DNA of 64,000 bases from Hansfordia pulvinata. Lineage: Eukaryota; Ascomycota; Sordariomycetes; Xylariales. The first letter of the stretch is position 1. Every line of letters begins with the position of its first letter. Position numbers and translations under genes: made by a program. The notes beneath the pieces were generated by a model. That model ran no database searches, was not told where the DNA came from, and saw only the letters and a list, made by a program, of their open reading frames with translations. The stretch is taken from positions 1,674,001 to 1,738,000 of the forward strand of contig BJKQ01000002.1 in NCBI GenBank assembly GCA_006538405.1. The letters run 5' to 3'. This document shows positions 58,454 to 64,000 of the stretch, piece after piece.

Positions 58454-59008
58454 GGCTTGGGTTCGAAGAGGCGAGCCAGGGGGAGGGGGAGCTGGAGGGC
58501 GGGCAGGCAGGGGTACTTGTACTTGCAGGGCTGATGACGAGCAGGTGGCTGGGGGCGCGACGAGCGACAGCCGCGTAATGCTAGTAGTACTCGCACTCCG
58601 GCGCTGTTCTGGTCCTAGGCCAAGCGGGCGGCAACGCAACGGCAGACGACAGGCCGCGACAAGACAATGACAGGCAATCGACAGCCCAGAAGGCGGTGCA
58701 GGGAGGGGCGGGCGTGCGGGCGGTCGCCGGCCAGTTGCCTTGTGTCCAGAGCCCGTAAAGGCGTCGCGTGGCTAACAGAGCTGCGGGCGGCTGACAGCAA
58801 TGAAGCGACCTGGTCTGTACTTGTATTCACTGGATGAGGTCTCTGTCTCCCTGTCCTGACCGACTGTCTCACAAGACGCGGGGCGCAATGGACACAGGGG
58901 TAGCTGCAGTCCCTGAGTCTAGGGGAGCCTGCAAGACACGATGCGGGAAACCGAGAATGGGGAGGGTGAAAAACGGGAAGAAAAAAAAATATGCTGGGCC
59001 GGCAGCGA

Positions 59009-59013
<5 letters not shown>

Positions 59014-59042
<29 letters not shown>
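59014..59042. repeat. (GGC)n trinucleotide microsatellite
   Basis: About nine perfect GGC units, upstream of the NC2-alpha gene. Confidence 0.85.
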
Positions 59043-59793
59043 GTGATGGGGGTGGTGGCGGCTGTGGTGGCGGCCGTGGTGGCAGCTTTCGTCGGGATGG
59101 AGGGGTCCTGTTCAGGGCTAATGCAGGCCCTCGCAGTGTGTGCCAACCTCTTTTCCTCTCTGACGGCTCTGCGCGCGAATGTCTGGATCTGGTCAGCACG
59201 GCCGCTGGCGAGTTTGCCTGGGCATGAACGGGCCCGCAGTAGTGATTCTGCCAGACAGGTAGGTAGGTAGCTAGCTGGTTGACTGTGGCTCTGCTTCGCT
59301 CTGCTTGCTATTGTCTGCTTGCTGTCTGCTTGCTGTCCGCTTGCTGTCCGGATTGGATGCTGTCCATTTGCCTGCCTCTCGACAAGCCAGACAGTAGCAG
59401 GGCGGATATACTCAGGGGTTTAATACTCGCCCAGCCTTGTACGTGTGTATATCCGTACATCCATTGTACATCAAACAATTGAACTGCCCAGAGCCCGTGT
59501 CGCACTCCAAGACAGCCCTGGCGCACGGGTTGCAACGGCAGAACCCTGTCCTCCATCAAACCGCTACCACCAAGGCAAGACACGCAGCTGACAGCCACGC
59601 AAAAGGCGCGTCGGAGCCGGGAGCACGGCGGTCGGTCGTCTCCCTCGCGGCAAGGCTCCGGGCAGGCGAGACGGGACTCACCAGAGGCAAGCGGGCAAGC
59701 GAGCAAGCAAACAAGCGAGAAAGCAAACAAGCGCACGCGCACACAGACACCAGTCGCGCACGCGCACACGGAAACCGGGAAGAGTCGAAGGCA

Positions 59794-59842
59794 GGGCAAG
59801 GCAGGGCAAGGCAGGGCAGGGCAGGGCAGGGCAGGGCAGGGC
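59794..59842. repeat. GGGCA pentamer tandem array
   Basis: Adjacent units of GGGCAAGGCA and then GGGCA repeated about six times. Non-coding. Confidence 0.8.
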
Positions 59843-60502
59843 ACACTTACTATTACAGACAGGCAGGCAGACAGGGCGTATGGATGTTGGCCGTCAGCTC
59901 GGGCAGGTTCCGGCAACACAGAAAGCAAGCAGAAAACACTGGGGGTAGGTGGACTGGAAGCAGGCGCCGAGGCGTAGGCGCGCCGGCAAGCGACGACTTT
60001 TGTATTCTTCACGGCTAGCTAGCGAGTGGGCCGCCTGGGCCAGCTAGGGCGGAGGTCACTCGTTCTCGACGAACTGCGGCGTTCCGTGCTGGGCAAAGCG
60101 CGTCTGGTAGCGACATCCATGGAGCAAGGCCCAGTGGTCAAGCCAAGCCCGGCCGACGCAGGTGGTATTGGATGTTTGGACCAGAAGGCGGTTCACGGAT
60201 ACAAGTACTTTAGGTACATGTAGGCTCAAGGCTGTACTCATGTTGAGAAGTGGAGTGGTATGTATTCATTACACACACGCAGCGACTGCACGAGTTAGGT
60301 ACTCGAACGAGTGCCTTCCCAAGGCTGCCGGGCGGTCAGTGAGTCAACCCCTCGAACCGCTCGACGGACTCTGCCGGATCGGTTTGGGCGGTGAGAGTGG
60401 GATCCATGGATCCATGTGCATTTCGATGAGTGTTTCTTCTGCTGGGTGCGTCTTGGCACCTAATGCACGGTCTGCCGTGCCTGCCACCTCGCCGTCCTCA
60501 GT

Positions 60503-60612
<110 letters not shown>

Positions 60613-62130
60613 ATGTATGGATCTCGTCAGCAGTGTTGGGTCGTGTTTGTGCAAGCGGTCGATGGCTTCCAGCATTGGATCTGAAGTCGACGCTGGACCA
60701 GATTCCGGGGTCTGTGCAAGCATCCGTGTCATCGGCGCCCAATCGACGGATGCCATGATCTGGAGTTCGCGTGCCGCTACCGGGCCGCCGTCGTGCCACG
60801 TGATGCTGTTTGCCCCGTACCAGCGCAGTAGACACAGGGCGCACGACGTCGGTCCTGCCTCCGATCATCACTGGCGCCTGCATTGCGCCTGCCCTAGAGT
60901 GGGATCAACTTATGAGGACGACGGGAGCGAAGCTGCAGCGCCGGCGCCGACGGTTGCCTTCCATCCCTCGCGGGCCATACTCGTAAGCACTCAGTCCAGC
61001 CATACCGTCGCGGCGACGGGGTCAATCGAATTGCATGACGGAGAACGCGTATCGATAGGTACTCGTACCTTTTCTTGCTGAGAAGCTGCCACAGAGAAAT
61101 AAGGCAGCTGCATGTCTTACTCTACCTGGCGCCCTGGGCTTCCGGTTCAACCTTTCATCCCTGAAAGGCACGTTGGGAACGTTTGAGCAACTGTCACGCA
61201 AACGTATCTTGGAGCATCCGGACGGATTGAAGTCAGCCGTCTTTTGTGGAGCCAGGGCCGCGCCTCTCTATGTCTCCAGTTGTTCGTGCCTGATTTGCAG
61301 GTCTTGACCCGCGACCGACCTCTTATCACATACCTCAGCCCTGAAAGGCAGGCGACAGCGTTTGCCCAACTCTGACAGCTCGGCTTTTCCCTTCCCAAGA
61401 TGGGCCGGATTACGACCCGACGGGCAAGCAATTCAAAAAACTGCGACACTGACAACATCATTGCAGTCTGCGCGATCTCATGTCCGGTGCGCAGAAACTC
61501 TCGCGTCGCCAACGCGCCTCCGGTTCCGATCACATACCTGGACCCTCCAAGCATGGGGAGCACCCGACATCCATGGAAGCCATGGGTGCAGAAATGGCGC
61601 CCTGAAGCATCAACGACAAGGTCCCGTCGAGACACCGTCCACAGCACAGCCCTTTCGCGTCAGCCCCAGAGGTCACGACACTGATCCCAGTCACATTACC
61701 GCTACGCTTCGCTGGGGCGGAGCCACCTTAAGACCTACAGCTTGCATCTCGCCGCGAAAGCCACACTCTGCAAATTGACAAGCTGCCATCACCAATAGCA
61801 TAATCCGCCTCGTCTTTGAGAGAGCATGTCTGACCCCCCGCCGTCTTCTCCAGCTCTCAGACCATCCTACCCACTCCCCACGTACCGATGCCTCGTCTCG
61901 TACTCCGCACACACCCGGCCGTACCGACCCGCGTCTGTTGTGGGGGGGGGGGTGTTGGCGAGAAAAGCTGCACGCGTCACGCGCGTCCTCGTCCGCCTGT
62001 CTGGTCTGGGTCAACAGCCGCCTCGCGGTGCGCTTCCAGAGCCTCTCGAGGCCGAGCGCCCAGTGTGACGATAGTTCGGGCTTACCTGCAACACAAACCG
62101 CAGCAGTGGCGTCAGATCGAGGTGACAGTA

Positions 62131-62367
62131 CTATCCCGTGCAAAAGGGCTGACCATCAACGGAGCTGATGACGCAATGCTCTCCGGAACCGCAACTACCA
62201 ACTTTGACCCAGTCGCCGTTCGGGCAGTACCAAATGGACGGCGGTGAGCAGGCGTACGTGTTGAGCGGGCAGCCTCCAATGCCATTCGCGGGGGTCGGAA
62301 AAGCGACGGCAAACCTGACAAGAGTAGCTATGGGCGCACCCTGGCAGGCCATCCACATGAGTCTCAT
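62131..62367 (-). CDS. Possible small secreted cysteine-rich protein, C-terminal part well supported
   Basis: The C-terminal half is clearly protein-like: GGCPLNTYACSPPSIWYCPN, then GDWVKVGSCGSGEHC and PFCTG before the stop at 62131. It has six cysteines plus paired aromatic and glycine residues, as in compact disulfide-bonded secreted domains. The N-terminus is uncertain. An ATG at 62367 gives a moderately hydrophobic leader (MRLMWMACQGAPIATLVRFA, then VAFPTPANG) and a 78-residue product. An alternative is a separate first exon joined at the CAG acceptor near 62317, since CTTGTCAG precedes the GTTTGCC sequence there. An upstream in-frame ATG at 62460 is less likely. Function unknown. Confidence 0.45.
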   Translation of the reverse strand: MRLMWMACQGAPIATLVRFAVAFPTPANGIGGCPLNTYACSPPSIWYCPNGDWVKVGSCGSGEHCVISSVDGQPFCTG

Positions 62368-63302
62368 GTTGACGTCGTCGGCGATGGGATGGTTGGACAA
62401 AACAATGAAATGGATCGCGTCGGCTGGCAAGTCCAGCAAGAAAATTGTGCAGGTTGCCAAAACAGATGGGCTACTTCTCGGCCAGACTGGTCAGTACATC
62501 GGGTATTTGTCAACTCACCCCGGCCCCCATCTTACTCTCAATGCTCGGCATCGGAACCGCCGCCTTCGTGTTACCCAGTCACAGATGCAAACCCGATCGG
62601 ACTTCGTGCAGGCAGGGCAAGGGCGGCTGACGGCATCCAAGAAGCACATAATGTGACAGCTCGGCTGCATAGGCGCAACCTGTTAAACGGGGAAAGCCAC
62701 ACTTCGGTCCAACATTCATGTCCAACAAGGTTTTAAACCCCTTATCTGGGCCAGACCTCCGAATCTACAGCCTCACGACGCCAAGGAATACGTGGTGCTC
62801 ATGGGTAAGCTGAATCGAGTGGCCGTTTAAAGATCCAATGGCTTCAGATCCCTGCACTGCCGACTCTTTCCCCATCACACTGCGCTGTGTTTCATCGACA
62901 CCTAGACGCCGATAGCCTCACTTTTCCTTGTCACTTTCCCTTCAGCTGAGCGCTCCCACCCTCATAACAGCTGATATGATGGTGGTTCGGATAGATCGCT
63001 GTGGGCTTTGCGTTATGCCAGCAAGCGCCTCAGCGACAAGGGAGGCGTACTCGTAGGGTTGAGTTTTCTGTTTCTTTTCGTACACTCTCGACTCACCAAC
63101 AAGCGTTGGGTACAATTTCCCGGACCCGACCCGCGCCATGGATGATGACAACAATCTAGAGCTTTTCGGAGGCTATTTGTGCGAGCTCTGAGAAGCCGAG
63201 CAGTTTATGCTATGGTTTCTTTGTAGCCTTGCCGCCTATGATGGTGTTACTTGATCTAATCTGACATGCGCGCGCGCGGGGGGGAAGCCGCGGACAAGCT
63301 CT
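62368..63302. other. Intergenic, no gene seen
   Basis: Between the possible cysteine-rich protein gene and the alpha/beta hydrolase 3' end. It contains a CGCG run at about 63266-63281 and the word TACTCGTA near 63048. No supportable coding unit. Confidence 0.45.
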
Positions 63303-64000
63303 TCAAATATTCTCTTGGATCGTCCTCACTAGACCCCTCAGCCCCTTCTGCCGATCTTCTGGCTTGGTACTCAGGAAAAGACAAGCCACGGGCCAGGCAT
63401 GAATACCTCCAGCTTCCTTTCGACTACTGGCCATGATCTTGGCATCCTGCAGAAATCCGACAAGACTCTCAATCTCGGGAGCAAATACCTCCTCGGCACC
63501 ATATACCACGTGGATCCCCTTGTCCGGACAAGCCTCTCTCCACCAAGTCACATCCCGGCATGAACCTGGAGAGATCAGGGGGTCATCCAGATCGACTTTC
63601 CCGCCAGAGTATTGCCAAGCATAGACATGCAGATGTTCGGCCTCGAGGTAGTCGCTTGAGGTGTTCTTATGCCTCGGAGACACCAGCGTCACCCAGGGCG
63701 AGACGAACAAGGCCAAGGCGGGTCTTTCAAGGCGCCATGTTCCGACGCCGTCCATCTTGTCAGCGTGGCGGCCCAGGTTGGCCAAATGCATGAGGAGGCT
63801 GAGCATGATGGTCGCGCCAGCGGAATCGCCACTGACGCAGATCTTGGCGGCGTCCTGGCAGGTAGAAAGCACATGCTCGTAGCCAGCGATTGCCTGTTGA
63901 AGCTGTGTGGGGAAGCACCCATCGGGGACGAGTGTGTACTCGAGCGCGAAGATGGCTGGGTTCTGATAGCCGCTCTCACTCAGCAGGGTGAGCCAGGTCA
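63303..64000 (-). CDS. Alpha/beta hydrolase (steryl-acetyl-hydrolase-like), 5' end beyond window
   Basis: About 232 C-terminal codons are present; the gene enters from the right edge with TWLTLLSESGYQNPAIFALEYTLVPD. The nucleophile elbow is GDSAGA, as in hormone-sensitive-lipase-type hydrolases, and the preceding LEYTLVPDGCFPTQLQQA is typical of fungal deacetylases of the Say1 type. Later come SPWVTLV, a YGAEEVFAPEIE segment that should hold the acidic residue, and GGIHAWPV with the catalytic histidine. Substrates of this branch include acetylated sterols and esters, but the substrate here cannot be read from sequence. The HGG oxyanion motif should lie outside the window. The frame is intact to the stop at 63303. 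Confidence 0.8.
   Translation of the reverse strand, partial: TWLTLLSESGYQNPAIFALEYTLVPDGCFPTQLQQAIAGYEHVLSTCQDAAKICVSGDSAGATIMLSLLMHLANLGRHADKMDGVGTWRLERPALALFVSPWVTLVSPRHKNTSSDYLEAEHLHVYAWQYSGGKVDLDDPLISPGSCRDVTWWREACPDKGIHVVYGAEEVFAPEIESLVGFLQDAKIMASSRKEAGGIHAWPVACLFLSTKPEDRQKGLRGLVRTIQENI

Overview
The window is nuclear DNA of a filamentous ascomycete, most probably a Sordariomycete. Genes carry one or a few short GT-AG introns (about 53-210 nt) with CTRAC-type branch sites, and codons favour G/C at the third position. The families present also fit: a Cla4 kinase with fungal architecture, a Clr5-domain protein, a PNP-NACHT-ankyrin NLR-like protein, and small secreted cysteine-rich proteins. 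I cannot name a genus from the sequence.

Layout. 0.5-2.3 kb: Clr5-domain gene (minus) with two apparent frame breaks. 2.4-11.2 kb: about 8.8 kb without a supportable gene. 11.2-15.1 kb: CTR9, Paf1-complex subunit (minus, 2 exons). 16.8-19.5 kb: CLA4, PAK kinase with PH and CRIB domains (minus, 3 exons). 19.6-27.2 kb: gene-poor, with small tandem repeats. 27.2-27.6 kb: a two-exon gene for a 73-residue single-pass membrane protein. 28.7-29.3 kb: a secreted protein of unknown function (minus). 31.0-35.1 kb: a PNP-NACHT-ankyrin NLR-like gene (plus) split by a one-base frameshift. 35.6-38.5 kb: a five-exon prolyl-hydroxylase-like 2OG-Fe(II) dioxygenase (minus) broken by a 5-bp slip inside an 18-bp minisatellite. 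39.8-48.2 kb: a run of secreted or secreted-like proteins of unknown function: a 323-residue membrane/secreted protein, a 46-residue peptide with four cysteines, a tryptophan-rich ORF, and a convergent pair of 138 and 106 residues. A foldback-type inverted repeat lies among them. 50.3-53.6 kb: PIK1, phosphatidylinositol 4-kinase (minus, 5 exons). 57.0-58.5 kb: NC2-alpha/Bur6 histone-fold regulator with a long Q/H tract (minus). 62.1-62.4 kb: a possible cysteine-rich secreted protein. 63.3 kb to the right edge: 3' part of an alpha/beta hydrolase (minus).

Two themes stand out. The conserved eukaryotic genes (CTR9, CLA4, PIK1, NC2-alpha) are intact and their splice sites can be resolved exactly. 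The accessory genes between them are a different class: candidate effectors, an incompatibility/immunity-type NLR, a Clr5 protein and an orphan dioxygenase. Three of these carry frame disruptions, which means either real decay or local indel errors in the assembly.

Non-coding DNA here is peppered with two short words, TACGAGTA/TACTCGTA and TAGGTA/TACCTA, far more often than chance would give. I found no tRNA, rRNA, CRISPR or complete transposon. All splice sites were read by eye and none is backed by transcript data.
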